Shown here: positions 50,501 through 56,867 of the stretch, piece by piece
Numbering within the stretch: the first letter of the stretch is position 1
How the letters are laid out: every line of letters begins with the position of its first letter
NCBI GenBank assembly: GCA_937951615.1
Contig: CALFBH010000031.1
Span: 86,255 to 150,254 of the forward strand
Direction of reading: 5' to 3'
Source of the DNA: an uncultured Saprospiraceae bacterium
GTDB lineage: Bacteria > Bacteroidota > Bacteroidia > Chitinophagales > Saprospiraceae
Length of the DNA: 64,000 bases
Translations under genes and position numbers: made by a program
Notes under the pieces: model-generated
The model's database searches: none
Told to the model about the DNA's origin: nothing
The model's input: only the letters and a program-made list of their open reading frames with translations

Positions 50501-51480
50501 GCGTAACTTACAGTTGGTCTATACTCAATGCAACAGCATTAAGCGGAACCATCAGCGATCCTACTTCAGCTACACCAACCATTGACCCACAGGAAACAAC
50601 TTCTTACAGCCTTACCTTTACAGATGCTTCTTCCGGCTGTGAAATTACAGAAGTAATTACAGTAGTGGTCGTGGAATCGCCGAATATTACAGGCGGCACA
50701 TTAGGCCCGCTTTGTAGTCCTCCGCCTGCACAGGATCTGACCGCAGTCGTAAGTGGTTATGCAGGATTGACGACCGCAGTATGGTATAGAGATTTCGTAG
50801 GCGGCCCAGTAGAGCTCAGCCCAACTGCCGTTACACCAACTCAGACAACAGATTATTACTTAGTCGGTTATAATGACGATAGTTGTAGTACAGAAGTGCT
50901 CGTTACGGTAACAGTTGATGCCCCCTTAGCACCAGACGTATTGCCAGTAGTTACAGGAGAATGCCCAACAGCAACGATAGATCTGGCAGATTATCAGGGA
51001 AGTCCTTCTGATGCAGCCAATACATTGGAATGGCATACAGATAATACAACAAATCCAGCTACAATAATAACGAATACAGTCGTTGGAGCAGGTACATATT
51101 ATATTTTTGAAACTTCGCCAAATGGCTGTTTTAGTGCCAGTGATTTTTTGTTGGTGCAAACAATAGAATGTGCATGTCTCGTTCCTGCCAGTCCAGAAAT
51201 TGCGGTTACTAATAATGTTTGCGCACCAGAGACACCAGGCATTTTCTCCGTCACCACAGCCTGCGATACAGGCAGCACACTGGAATGGAGTACAGATAAC
51301 GGCACCACCTGGAGTACCACAGCCCCAGTGTATGATGCGAATGTAATAACTGCTATCGCTCGTTGTGTAAATGATATAGATGATACCTGTATCAGCATAG
51401 AAAGTATGCCAGTAACTTCAGCACCCAATAATTGCTGTCCAGACCCTAATTGCTTTGGAATTGGTATTCAGCAGAATTAA
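44548..51480 (+). CDS. Giant secreted protein: DUF7948, SBBP-type repeats, Ig/PKD-like modules, CFGI tail (paralogue 3)
   Basis: The 2310-residue protein has a short normal signal peptide (MRKTVLITLIFTLTFGIQPANA), unlike paralogues 1 and 2. A basic segment with KKQAKKKKSR leads to a DUF7948-type domain (RFTENIGQMDEAVRYHV, about 68-300). A propeller of SBBP-like repeats follows (FATFLGGNTDADDLNSIYV, about 305-840). The rest is a string of Ig/PKD-like modules with YxWSPxxGL and GCxxxDTxxI motifs, about 70-90 residues each. The last module (LEWSTDNGTTWSTTAPVY) ends CCPDPNCFGIGIQQN. Such architectures in Bacteroidota are adhesins or gliding-associated proteins, normally with a type A or B T9SS domain; neither is visible here. 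Confidence 0.8.
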   Translation: MRKTVLITLIFTLTFGIQPANAGLFDWLWPKQKKTEACEQKNPQTKEQTTPPSDENLKKQAKKKKSRLRFTENIGQMDEAVRYHVNDMQANHYFLNNEIRTVVTQQTKSTRQDMERKRGKPEKRGPHSGQKEREEPEEEVTTFVYGLKFLGTSGPKEYLGLQPEIEKTVGKITHIKGSGTYSNIPQYGQLQYTALWEGIDIDFYETQGHLKYDFIVQPDADPAQIQLEMNGVSNLKVNARTGELEFTTPLGELKKGIPYTYQVINDKEVEVSAKYLIKNGVISFKLGKYNKDYPLIIDPIALKFATFLGGNTDADDLNSIYVHPTSGNIYMAGNTLSTSFAGVTGAAINNPAKRDGFITCMSPDGSTILWTTIIGGDEDNDYLYYVYASDDENDVFVSGNSRSDDYPVNGVLAPYSTVLAGGNKSQVISRLSGNGTVLEYSTFFPINSFSVERFVVVGDIVYGSNYYDLGDHNSYPIPVPAGAYISTPPSNNSDGQLFYGINTALSGVASYQYGTYYYDTTPDAYTYLEFTRARADAAGNIYFGGYFDIGQSTNGPTDALFTPDAIHKVADIQNIVGPGGTYGTAGWVAQFNPTLSSLIYATPIAPILDTDGYNEIGQYNLTNFDVSDNGDIYFTSIDVKYDVLDSSELVVAPTNNYTNLQPLEIFNGELLHNTASKISAANRSQYEYITTATASYAYNSPSPGGVVDKKGRLHWVYDYDFAAYGAELNALSTTGAVQSSHAGDDISSQYVLLSPTGKMEYATIIGQSIDFSSNGDSYPYTSFVTEDCKFYIAGFVEYDAQKTFPVTPSYWDADAGQQVFVHDATPASHDEAWLTVFHEPEPSSNVINDFAAGNNEFCIDALIYQNPNFGPIMGDPIGYQSGDGSVANHNLPDIRPAGFTQAHPTPAATEGYQWQISYDNGATWTDVPSSGDLPVYKPESESVAGTVQYRRAFFYDCCANEPLYSNVATAIIADNFTLEAQAPTDPVYFCSGIVEDFSFPIAGATGNISWQWYDGFAPIDNTIIDPASGSGVLPANFTAGIPATATAGGFYRLVITDDSGCSVETAVTIIPLTSPAGTGPQMAICPGSGSNDVTLGPSTPNPDFEYSWTGPGGFTSSDPNPVVTVDGTYNLQVKLVGTPDFCVGGETTVDVFPLVAHDSILITIADSDFCQSDDPAGIGLAGDAPAGYVFQWSPGNNLDDLTAFNPTFDPGILSFGSPVSTATYTFTALRLSDGCIFETTTTVTNTALALANAGDDRGPICNNSTITGKASTTGDYFEWEAIATSHPDGLTTLITDAEYTIDGNQANLGINKFMEVTAPLIGDGSTCYTIDYELRASFLPLLNDCMSRDTVTVTVCCVGAAGCPPINATLTGTDGACGSSENIISVSETPGFAYVWTTYSVDGVVQPDPTEPSGLFEVNAGVSGAALSSNGPHPTQVIANIDDPAWGWAGANFVVYEVTGTGIVNGEVVECFDRLQVFSGQSATPVIGVKENIGVCTAQDPGSLLTGNGVNLPYQISGIDYTAAPNSGLLWDWAELGGETTSILGGGDTPFPTLEPASTQTYVVMVTDPLSGCVALDTFTVDAVVIPANAGEDVTGICSGALIQLGTAPQAGYSYEWSPASGLNFPIGTPNNTAAQPYLVVPGGVAVEYSVIVTNTETGCTATDTLLITPETNVTTPPAAASYTSCPGGEFTIGATYTPADGIDFSWSAGAGGDLSWLSSTSVNQPVATLPDNFTGPATFTLTVTNGSCGSASTDYIITNDPADVDLGPDVVAVCQAPYIEIGPATATPGYAFIWSPSTGLYTDAAGTTAYNGGNSSSYQTLYARPLVTTEYTIIASNSSTGCLFTDKITVDPPASIDVNAGDDVAYCPGESSVSIGQSGGGTMTWTATGYNSNPNGTPATPTAGEVTTMEGYLSALSGTTVDFSQSPAEPGVYVYTITADYGGGCVASDEVQVIVPDIPASLSGGSTVMCEGDDVQLGTTGVAGVTYSWSILNATALSGTISDPTSATPTIDPQETTSYSLTFTDASSGCEITEVITVVVVESPNITGGTLGPLCSPPPAQDLTAVVSGYAGLTTAVWYRDFVGGPVELSPTAVTPTQTTDYYLVGYNDDSCSTEVLVTVTVDAPLAPDVLPVVTGECPTATIDLADYQGSPSDAANTLEWHTDNTTNPATIITNTVVGAGTYYIFETSPNGCFSASDFLLVQTIECACLVPASPEIAVTNNVCAPETPGIFSVTTACDTGSTLEWSTDNGTTWSTTAPVYDANVITAIARCVNDIDDTCISIESMPVTSAPNNCCPDPNCFGIGIQQN

Positions 51481-51502
51481 TACAATGATATTGAGCTTAA
51501 CG

Positions 51503-51537
51503 AAAAGCGGCTGTCTCTCTGAGGCAGCCGCTTTTTC
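51503..51537 (+). terminator. Intrinsic terminator of paralogue 3
   Basis: AAAAGCGGCTG pairs with CAGCCGCTTTTT around TCTCTCTGAGG, 23 bp after the stop codon. Confidence 0.85.
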
Positions 51538-51569
51538 TGAAATAGCTGAAAAATTATTAATTTTGCAAT

Positions 51570-52160
51570 ATGGCAAGAACAAAATTATCGGATGATCTCA
51601 AAGAAGCAATCGCTTCATTGACACACAAAGAAAAAGACAAACTGTTGTTTCGGCTTATCGCAAAAGACTATGCTTTGGTCAAAAAACTGGAATTTGAACT
51701 ACTGGAAGACGGTGAAACGAAGGATGAACGTCGGCAGGATTTGTATGATAGAATTGAAGCAGAATTTGCCAGGTACCGTTATTACTCTCCAGGCTATTTG
51801 TTATTGCTATTGCGAAGTATAAGCGGTGAAATTGGTCGCCACCTCAAAACGACTAAAGACAAATACGGCGAAATACAACTCAATTTCCTCATGCTGAACA
51901 AGAGCTTCGAGTTATTCGGCGACCGAATTCGATATGCTTCTCCGCATCAGCAACGCACTTTTGCCAATTACGTGGTCAAGCGAGCTTTAAAACTACTCAA
52001 TTTATTGGGCAAAATGCACGAGGATTATCTCTTAGATTTTCAAGATGATATGGAACAACTTGGCGAGTATATTGGCAATCAGCCTTATCTTATGAGAGTG
52101 GCAATCCATAATATGCTGGATGTGAATTGGCTGGTTCAGGGGAGATTGCCAGATTATTAG
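51570..52160 (+). CDS. Conserved helical protein of unknown function
   Basis: The 196-residue protein is predicted to be nearly all helical: LSDDLKEAIASLTHKEKDKL at the N-terminus, a charged middle (EDGETKDERRQDLYDRIEAEF) and LLLLLRSISGEIGRHLKTTK. There is no signal peptide and no membrane segment. I do not recognise a characterised family; proteins of this look are common in Bacteroidota. TAATTTTG, a -7-like box, ends only 4 bp before the ATG. It lies between the giant protein and a toxin-antitoxin rich region, on its own transcript. Confidence 0.65.
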   Translation: MARTKLSDDLKEAIASLTHKEKDKLLFRLIAKDYALVKKLEFELLEDGETKDERRQDLYDRIEAEFARYRYYSPGYLLLLLRSISGEIGRHLKTTKDKYGEIQLNFLMLNKSFELFGDRIRYASPHQQRTFANYVVKRALKLLNLLGKMHEDYLLDFQDDMEQLGEYIGNQPYLMRVAIHNMLDVNWLVQGRLPDY

Positions 52161-52215
52161 TGTAGTGATTGGTTATTAGGTGATTAGTAATTGGTATAAT
52201 GTCTTGCTGAATGGG
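52155..52215. repeat. GTGATTGGTTATTAGGTG word repeat
   Basis: AGTGATTGGTTATTAGGTG, ATTAGTAATTGGT units directly after a stop codon. The reverse-complement words (ACCAGTTACCAATCACC) occur at 56838-56858, so this word family is shared between distant spacers. Confidence 0.55.
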
Positions 52216-52260
52216 ATTACTAATTAGGAACTATGAATGATGAATTTTTCTGGCGTAGCT

Positions 52261-52554
52261 TCAGGCGGTCATGAGTTCATTGACGAGAAAACCTCGCAGG
52301 CTCAAATCTTCATCTAAGTCTGGCCAGTGAACTCCAATGCCATCTGTTTCGTAGTTCATCAATTTTGAAATATCTGTGTCTTTTAATTGCTTAAAGTCAG
52401 ATATGCTGTGTCGGATTATTTTTTTATTGTTTAAAATGACTAACATCATATCCAGTTCAGAGTTGAAATAAATGGATTGAATCCTTAATCCTTTTCCGTA
52501 GATAAGGATGTCTAAAGGGTCTTTTGCTTTTATGTTAGTCTCTGAAGTATTCAT
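52261..52554 (-). CDS. DUF2442 domain protein
   Basis: The 97-residue protein matches DUF2442 at its C-terminus (GIGVHWPDLDEDLSLRGFL, residues 72-90) with the preceding strand-turn-strand LDMMLVILNNKKIIRHSISDF. DUF2442 proteins are often paired with DUF4160 proteins and are suspected toxin-antitoxin partners; this is not proven. Its ATG overlaps the stop codon of a 40-residue gene immediately upstream (ATGA), so the two are translationally coupled. Confidence 0.85.
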   Translation of the reverse strand: MNTSETNIKAKDPLDILIYGKGLRIQSIYFNSELDMMLVILNNKKIIRHSISDFKQLKDTDISKLMNYETDGIGVHWPDLDEDLSLRGFLVNELMTA

Positions 52555-52673
52555 TTACTTTGTAGCAATTGGCGGGCGCGAGCTTTGGCTAAACGCATCA
52601 GGTGTTCAATGTTTGGACTTGTACCGGATGCGATAAAATCTATGATTTCCTGATATGCTTTTGTTGTTGTCAT
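52551..52673 (-). CDS. Small 40-residue protein coupled to DUF2442
   Basis: From the ATG at 52671-52673 the minus strand encodes MTTTKAYQEIIDFIASG, a short variable middle, and HLMRLAKARARQLLQSK, then TGA at 52551-52553. The stop overlaps the ATG of the DUF2442 gene as ATGA. The sequence is helical and basic at its end and looks like a degron or antitoxin-type peptide. Short proteins starting TTTKAYQEIIDFIA are seen next to DUF2442/DUF4160 genes in Bacteroidota (my recollection). Coding is supported by coupling and composition; the function is unknown. Confidence 0.7.
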   Translation of the reverse strand: MTTTKAYQEIIDFIASGTSPNIEHLMRLAKARARQLLQSK

Positions 52674-52687
52674 GTTTTCAAAGATAG

Positions 52688-52942
52688 TCAGATTTTATTG
52701 GAAAGGCAAAATTCAATTAATCCCAACACTATATTATTACGCTCATTACGTGCGTCCTGTCTGTTTAAAACACCAAGTCGTTCTGAATTTTGTATATCTG
52801 CAATTTGATAGCTATAATGTACGACTACAGCATATTTTTTATGATTACCTTTTGTCCTCTCTTTGAGCATTTCTATAGCATCGTCCAATTTTGCCCTTTC
52901 TATAAAAGATAAACACTGGCTAATAAATTCTACATTTTCCAT
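52688..52942 (-). CDS. Small protein resembling effector-associated domain 11 (EAD11)
   Basis: The ATG at 52942 (MENVEFISQCLSF, 84 residues) is 11 bp after the stop of the upstream gene; a longer start at 52990 would overlap it by 38 bp. The C-terminal half, VVHYSYQIADIQNSERLGVL then NRQDARNERNNIVLGLIEFC, has the pattern of EAD11, where a helix pair ends in an ExNrINyALLELI-type motif. EAD domains link effectors to their regulators in bacterial conflict systems. They usually sit at the end of a larger protein; here the domain stands alone, without a partner in view apart from the DUF5615 gene. Confidence 0.55.
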   Translation of the reverse strand: MENVEFISQCLSFIERAKLDDAIEMLKERTKGNHKKYAVVVHYSYQIADIQNSERLGVLNRQDARNERNNIVLGLIEFCLSNKI

Positions 52943-52952
52943 TAATTGAGGA

Positions 52953-53285
52953 TTAATAAAGTTCAAGACATACTGCCGTTCCTTTTTCAATAAAAGCCTT
53001 TATGGTGATATAATTTTTTCGCAGGACTTTTTCAATGTGTGACGTAGAAGTGTTACCACATCGAAGCCAGATGATTTGAGGCGGCGGCCCTTCGATTAAA
53101 CCAATATCATAAAAGTCAGCATCTTTGGTCAGAATGGTATAATGTTGTGCTTTCGCAAATTCCCAGATTGCTCTGTCATCGGCTTCTGCCATCCCTTCTG
53201 ACCTTACAGCCGTAGAGTCAGGAAAGAGTTCCTTGAGGCGATCGACTAATTTGTAAGACAGATGGTGGTCTATGATTAGTTTCAT
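52953..53285 (-). CDS. DUF5615 family PIN-like protein (toxin candidate)
   Basis: The 110-residue protein has the DUF5615 start MKLIIDHHLSYKLVDRL, where PIN-fold Asp lies in the first strand. It continues VRSEGMAEADDRAIWEFAKA and TILTKDADFYDI, the two further acidic clusters of the fold, and PPPQIIWLRCGNTS. DUF5615 proteins are predicted RNases paired with DUF433 antitoxins. The DUF433 gene lies divergently at 53431-53661, an orientation different from the usual same-strand pair. Confidence 0.88.
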   Translation of the reverse strand: MKLIIDHHLSYKLVDRLKELFPDSTAVRSEGMAEADDRAIWEFAKAQHYTILTKDADFYDIGLIEGPPPQIIWLRCGNTSTSHIEKVLRKNYITIKAFIEKGTAVCLELY

Positions 53286-53322
53286 ATCTTTTTCATTTTT
53301 TTTAAAAAAAGTCTTAAAAAAC

Positions 53323-53353
53323 TTGCAAGATATAGTAAAATATCTTACCTTTG
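53323..53353 (+). promoter_or_regulatory. Bacteroidota promoter with both boxes for the DUF433 gene
   Basis: TTG at 53323-53325, 20 bp, TACCTTTG at 53346-53353. Boxes and spacing fit the consensus. The leader to the DUF433 start would be about 70 nucleotides. Confidence 0.65.
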
Positions 53354-53430
53354 CTTTTATTTTGCGAAAATAATGCTTTTATCTCTAGAAAGCAAATCGT
53401 TAAGTATTATACTTAATTAAGTCATTCCTA

Positions 53431-53661
53431 ATGCAAGTAAATTACAAAGAAAGAATCACCATAGAACCAGGCAAGCGAAGCGGCAAGCCCTGCATTCGCA
53501 ATATGCGTATCACGGTCTATGATATATTATCATGGTTGGCTTCGGGGATGTCTCATGCAGAGATATTGGATGATTTTCCAGATTTAGAAGAAGCGGATAT
53601 TTTTGCGGCTTTGCATTTTGCTGCAGATAGAGAAAATAAAGTCATTCGTCACGCGACATAA
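53431..53661 (+). CDS. DUF433 antitoxin-type DNA-binding protein
   Basis: The 76-residue protein has the DUF433 signature RITIEPGKRSGKPCIRNMRI, then YDILSWLASGMSHAEILDDFPDLEEADIFAALHFAA, a winged-helix-like set of helices. It is the usual antitoxin partner of DUF5615 toxins. Here the partner lies divergently with 145 bp between the two starts, so the promoter region between them may be the operator for both. A terminator follows 19 bp downstream. Confidence 0.9.
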   Translation: MQVNYKERITIEPGKRSGKPCIRNMRITVYDILSWLASGMSHAEILDDFPDLEEADIFAALHFAADRENKVIRHAT

Positions 53662-53680
53662 GATATTTATAAAATACAAT

Positions 53681-53715
53681 AAAAAAAGCCAGACAAAATT
53701 TGTCTGGCTTTTTTG
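53681..53715 (+). terminator. Terminator after the DUF433 gene
   Basis: AAAAGCCAGACAAA pairs with TTTGTCTGGCTTTT and ends in a T-run. A near-identical copy lies at 54559-54593, on the far side of the next toxin-antitoxin pair. Confidence 0.85.
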
Positions 53716-53743
53716 GTTTCAATAAAAGTCATAGGTCAATACA

Positions 53744-53774
53744 TTGATAATCCAATCATAAATTAGTATTTTTG
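53744..53774 (+). promoter_or_regulatory. Bacteroidota promoter with both boxes for the VapBC-like pair
   Basis: TTG at 53744-53746, 20 bp, TATTTTTG at 53767-53774, 27 bp before the ATG of the antitoxin-like gene. Confidence 0.65.
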
Positions 53775-53801
53775 TCAGGCACAGGATAAAATCATTATCG
53801 A

Positions 53802-54083
53802 ATGACTAAAAAATTAGACAGCAGAAAATACCGATTGATTCAGGAAATCCTGAAACTGGATAATGAACATGATGTTTCTAAAATAGAGCAGCAGGTTCAG
53901 TCTATCAAACAGCTAATGGGTATTCAAGCTGCTATCAAACCTATTCGTAAGTCGCTGACGATTGAGCAGATGATTGAGGAACAAAATTATACGCCTATTA
54001 AAAGAGAAGACTTTTTCAAAAAAGCAGAAGAACTCCAAATCGAAGAGCCATTGGAAAAATTACTGGAACAATTAGAAGAGTGA
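53802..54083 (+). CDS. Antitoxin-like protein upstream of PIN toxin
   Basis: The 93-residue protein is short, acidic and helical: RKYRLIQEILKLDNEHDVSKIEQQVQ at the N-terminus, which is a feature of small antitoxins in Bacteroidota, and LEKLLEQLEE at the end. Its stop codon overlaps the ATG of the PIN gene by one base (TGATG). The gene order and coupling are those of a type II toxin-antitoxin pair. No DNA-binding motif is clearly recognisable, so VapB identity is inferred from context. Confidence 0.75.
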   Translation: MTKKLDSRKYRLIQEILKLDNEHDVSKIEQQVQSIKQLMGIQAAIKPIRKSLTIEQMIEEQNYTPIKREDFFKKAEELQIEEPLEKLLEQLEE

Positions 54084-54538
54084 TGAATTACCTCTTAGAC
54101 ACTAATATCCTATTAACCTACGTTCGTAAGACCACGATCACCAACCGCATAGAAGATAAGCTGAATTTATTATCAGGAGAACATAATTTATTTATTTCTG
54201 TCGTATCTCTTGGGGAAATCAGGGCGATAGCAAAGAAGAACGGATGGGGAAGCAAAAAAATACAATATCTTGAAAATCTATTGAATGATTTCCTTGTAGC
54301 AGATATCAATGTTGAAGAAGTTATAGAAAGGTATGCAGAGATAGACGCATTCAGCCAAGGGAAAATTGGAGACGGCAATAATTATACTGCACGTAATATG
54401 GGGAAAAATGATATTTGGATAGCTGCTACTGCTTCTACATATAATATTCAACTGATAACAACAGATAAAGACTTTGAACACCTTCGTGGAAAGTACCTGA
54501 ATCTAAATTGGATTGATTTGAGCAATTTCTCAAAATAA
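54083..54538 (+). CDS. PIN-domain (VapC-type) toxin
   Basis: The ATG at 54083 is used; a GTG one codon earlier is less likely. The 151-residue protein shows the PIN acidic set: YLLDTNILLTYVRK (first Asp), VVSLGEIRAIAKK (Glu), GKNDIWIAATA (Asp) and TTDKDFEHL (Asp). PIN proteins are Mg-dependent RNases, usually cleaving tRNA or rRNA. A slightly longer insertion (NGWGSKKIQYLENLLNDF) distinguishes it from short VapC proteins. It is the second gene of a coupled pair. Confidence 0.9.
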   Translation: MNYLLDTNILLTYVRKTTITNRIEDKLNLLSGEHNLFISVVSLGEIRAIAKKNGWGSKKIQYLENLLNDFLVADINVEEVIERYAEIDAFSQGKIGDGNNYTARNMGKNDIWIAATASTYNIQLITTDKDFEHLRGKYLNLNWIDLSNFSK

Positions 54539-54558
54539 GATTTTACACAAAATACCAT

Positions 54559-54593
54559 AAAAAAAGCCAGACAAAATTTGTCTGGCTTTTTTT
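54559..54593 (+). terminator. Terminator after the PIN toxin, copy of 53681-53715
   Basis: The same stem (AAAAGCCAGACAAA / TTTGTCTGGCTTTT), with similar flanks (AAAATACAATAAAA versus AAAATACCATAAAA). The VapBC-like pair is thus enclosed by direct repeats of about 50 bp. Confidence 0.85.
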
Positions 54594-54605
54594 ATGGTGT
54601 GGCGT

Positions 54606-54622
54606 GTCAGGCAGGATGCCTG
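54606..54622 (-). terminator. Short hairpin after acs
   Basis: TCAGGCA-GGA-TGCCTGA, 7 bp downstream of the acs stop codon on the minus strand. No T-run follows, so it is only a weak terminator candidate. Confidence 0.35.
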
Positions 54623-54628
54623 AGATAC

Positions 54629-56530
54629 TTAAACCAATGCTCCTTTCATCACCGCTTCTACAATTTCAGGATTCAGCAAAGTGGAAACATCGCCTAGATT
54701 AGAGGTGTCGCTGGAAGCAATTTTGCGAAGAATACGGCGCATGATTTTACCAGAACGCGTCTTAGGCAAGCCCGGCACAATCTGTATCATATCCGGCTTG
54801 GCAATCGGGCCGATTTCTTTGGTGACCACCGCAAGAATCTCTTTGCGAAAAGCATCCTCATCTGCGGGCGGTGTTTGTGCAATGACATAAGCATAGATGC
54901 CTTGTCCTTTGATATTATGCGGATAACCAACGACTGCTGATTCTACGATGCCGGGATGCTGATTGATGGCATTTTCGACTTCTGCTGTGCCGAGTCGGTG
55001 ACCAGATACATTGATAACATCATCCACCCGACCGATGATGCGGTAATGTCCATCGGCATCGCGGCGACAGCCATCGCCTGTGAAATATTTGTCTTCAAAG
55101 GCAGAAAAATAGACATTGCGACAACGCTCATGGTCGCCATAAGTCGTGCGTATCATAGAAGGCCAAGGAAATTTTATACAAAGTAAACCTTCCACATCAT
55201 TTTCGTGAATTTCATTGCCGTCTTTATCGACCAGACAAGGCTGAATGCCGGGCATAGGCTGCATGGCAAAACAGGGCTTGAGTGGTTCAGTAATTCCCGG
55301 TAAGGGCGTAATCATAATGCCGCCCGTCTCTGTCTGCCACCAAGTATCTACAATCGGACAATTCTTTTTGCCGATGATTTCATTATACCATTTCCAGGCT
55401 TCATCATTGATGGGCTCGCCGACTGTTCCCAATGTTTTTAAAGAAGATAAATCATATTTTGTTGCAAAATCATCACCTTTTGCCATCAATGCGCGGATGG
55501 CAGTCGGGGCGGTGTAGAATTGATTGATTTTGTGTTTTTCGACCATCTGCCAGAAGCGTCCGGCATCGGGGAAAGTGGGAACACCTTCAAACATAATCGT
55601 CGTCGCGCCTGCAAGCAATGGCCCGTAAATGATGTAGGAATGACCAGTTATCCAGCCAATATCGGCGGTACACCAATATACATCGCCTTCATCATATTGG
55701 AAGACATTGCGGAAGCTAAACTCGGCATACACCATGTAACCACCACAGCTATGTACCACGCCTTTGGGCTTGCCCGTAGAACCGGAAGTATAAAGGATAA
55801 ACAGCATATCTTCTGCGTCCATCACCTCGGCGGGGCAGTCGGAAGACTTGCCTGCCATTTCTTCGTGCCACCATTTATCTTTCGCGCCCATCGTCACATC
55901 GCCACCAGTATTTTTGTGGACAATGACGGTTTCTATACTGTCGCAACCCATCGCGAGGGCATCATCTACGACCTGTTTAACTGGGATAGATTTTTTCCCA
56001 CGATTATTATAATCAGAACAAATGACCATTTTGCAAGTGGCATCCTTGATGCGGTCTGCAAGGGCATTGGCGGAAAAACCTGCAAATACAACAGAGTGAA
56101 TCGCGCCTACTCGCGCACAGGCTAAAACGGCGATAGCAAGTTCGGGCACCATCGGCATATAGAAACAGACGCGGTCGCCTTTGCCAATTCCGTTGGCTTT
56201 GAGTGCATTGGCAAACTGGCAAACTTTTGCATGCAATTCCTTGTACGTAAATTTCTTAACGGCATCATCTGGATTATTAGGTTCCCAAAGTAGCGCAACC
56301 TGATCGCCCCGAGTAGCGAGATGACGATCAAGGCAGTTTTCAGTGATATTGAGCTTGCCGCCAATAAACCATTTTACATCTGGTTTGCGGAAATCCCATT
56401 CGAGGGTCTTGTCCCACTTTTTCTGCCATTGAAAAGTTTCGGCTTCAGCCGCCCAAAATGCTTCTGGGTCGGCTACACTACGCTTATAGACTTCCTGATA
56501 TTCTGCGAAGGTTTTGATTCTTGTTGTCAT
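54629..56530 (-). CDS. acs: Acetyl-CoA synthetase
   Basis: The ATG at 56528-56530 (MTTRIKTFAEYQEVY) gives 633 residues; upstream codons are non-conserved. Motifs are FILYTSGSTGKPKGVVHSCGG (P-loop), DTWWQTETGG, YFTGDGCRRDADGHYRIIGRVDDVINVSGHR and the C-terminal TRSGKIMRRILR with the Lys that is acetylated in homologues. It activates acetate to acetyl-CoA through acetyl-AMP. In this cluster it would feed acetate or acetoacetate-derived units into central metabolism. The response-regulator gene upstream is on the same strand. Confidence 0.93.
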   Translation of the reverse strand: MTTRIKTFAEYQEVYKRSVADPEAFWAAEAETFQWQKKWDKTLEWDFRKPDVKWFIGGKLNITENCLDRHLATRGDQVALLWEPNNPDDAVKKFTYKELHAKVCQFANALKANGIGKGDRVCFYMPMVPELAIAVLACARVGAIHSVVFAGFSANALADRIKDATCKMVICSDYNNRGKKSIPVKQVVDDALAMGCDSIETVIVHKNTGGDVTMGAKDKWWHEEMAGKSSDCPAEVMDAEDMLFILYTSGSTGKPKGVVHSCGGYMVYAEFSFRNVFQYDEGDVYWCTADIGWITGHSYIIYGPLLAGATTIMFEGVPTFPDAGRFWQMVEKHKINQFYTAPTAIRALMAKGDDFATKYDLSSLKTLGTVGEPINDEAWKWYNEIIGKKNCPIVDTWWQTETGGIMITPLPGITEPLKPCFAMQPMPGIQPCLVDKDGNEIHENDVEGLLCIKFPWPSMIRTTYGDHERCRNVYFSAFEDKYFTGDGCRRDADGHYRIIGRVDDVINVSGHRLGTAEVENAINQHPGIVESAVVGYPHNIKGQGIYAYVIAQTPPADEDAFRKEILAVVTKEIGPIAKPDMIQIVPGLPKTRSGKIMRRILRKIASSDTSNLGDVSTLLNPEIVEAVMKGALV

Positions 56531-56611
56531 AGCTGTCGTTTGTAGTAAGGCATTAAAATGCCTAAATTCCAAAATTAAAAAAGCACCAAATTCCAAGATA
56601 TGGTTTGGAAA

Positions 56612-56619
56612 CAAATGTA
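56612..56619 (-). promoter_or_regulatory. Bacteroidota -7 box (TACATTTG) for acs
   Basis: On the minus strand TACATTTG lies 81 bp upstream of the acs start. The nearest TTG is 25 bp further upstream (56645-56647), a little too far. Confidence 0.4.
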
Positions 56620-56719
56620 AATATATAGATTAGTATATTCTTTTCAAAAAATTATAGGCTGTTTTAAAAAAACAGCCCTCGATAAATCTTTATGATTCAT
56701 TTATTTTGTCGAAATAAGT

Positions 56720-56862
56720 GCCTAGACTCAACTAAACGCCACTTTCAATTTGACTAATTGGCTTATTGTCAATAGTTTTTTGAATTTGAATTTGACGTTT
56801 GGTTTTGTATTTCCACTTAAGTTTCAACAATCACTGATTACCAGTTACCAATCACCAATACA
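56720..56862. repeat. Composite of AATTTGAATTTG and TACCAATCACC word repeats
   Basis: AATTTGACTAATTGGC, TTTGAATTTGAATTTGACG and CAATCACTGATTACCAGTTACC words occur together, without a gene. Related words appear at 34200 and 52155. Confidence 0.5.
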
Positions 56863-56867
56863 CCAAG

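Noticed and set aside
44548..51480. Standard T9SS type A or B sorting domain at the end of the giant protein
   Set aside because: Neither the NPxxxxxxL..G.Y pattern of type A nor the PNxFTPNxDGxND pattern of type B is present; the tail is of another kind.
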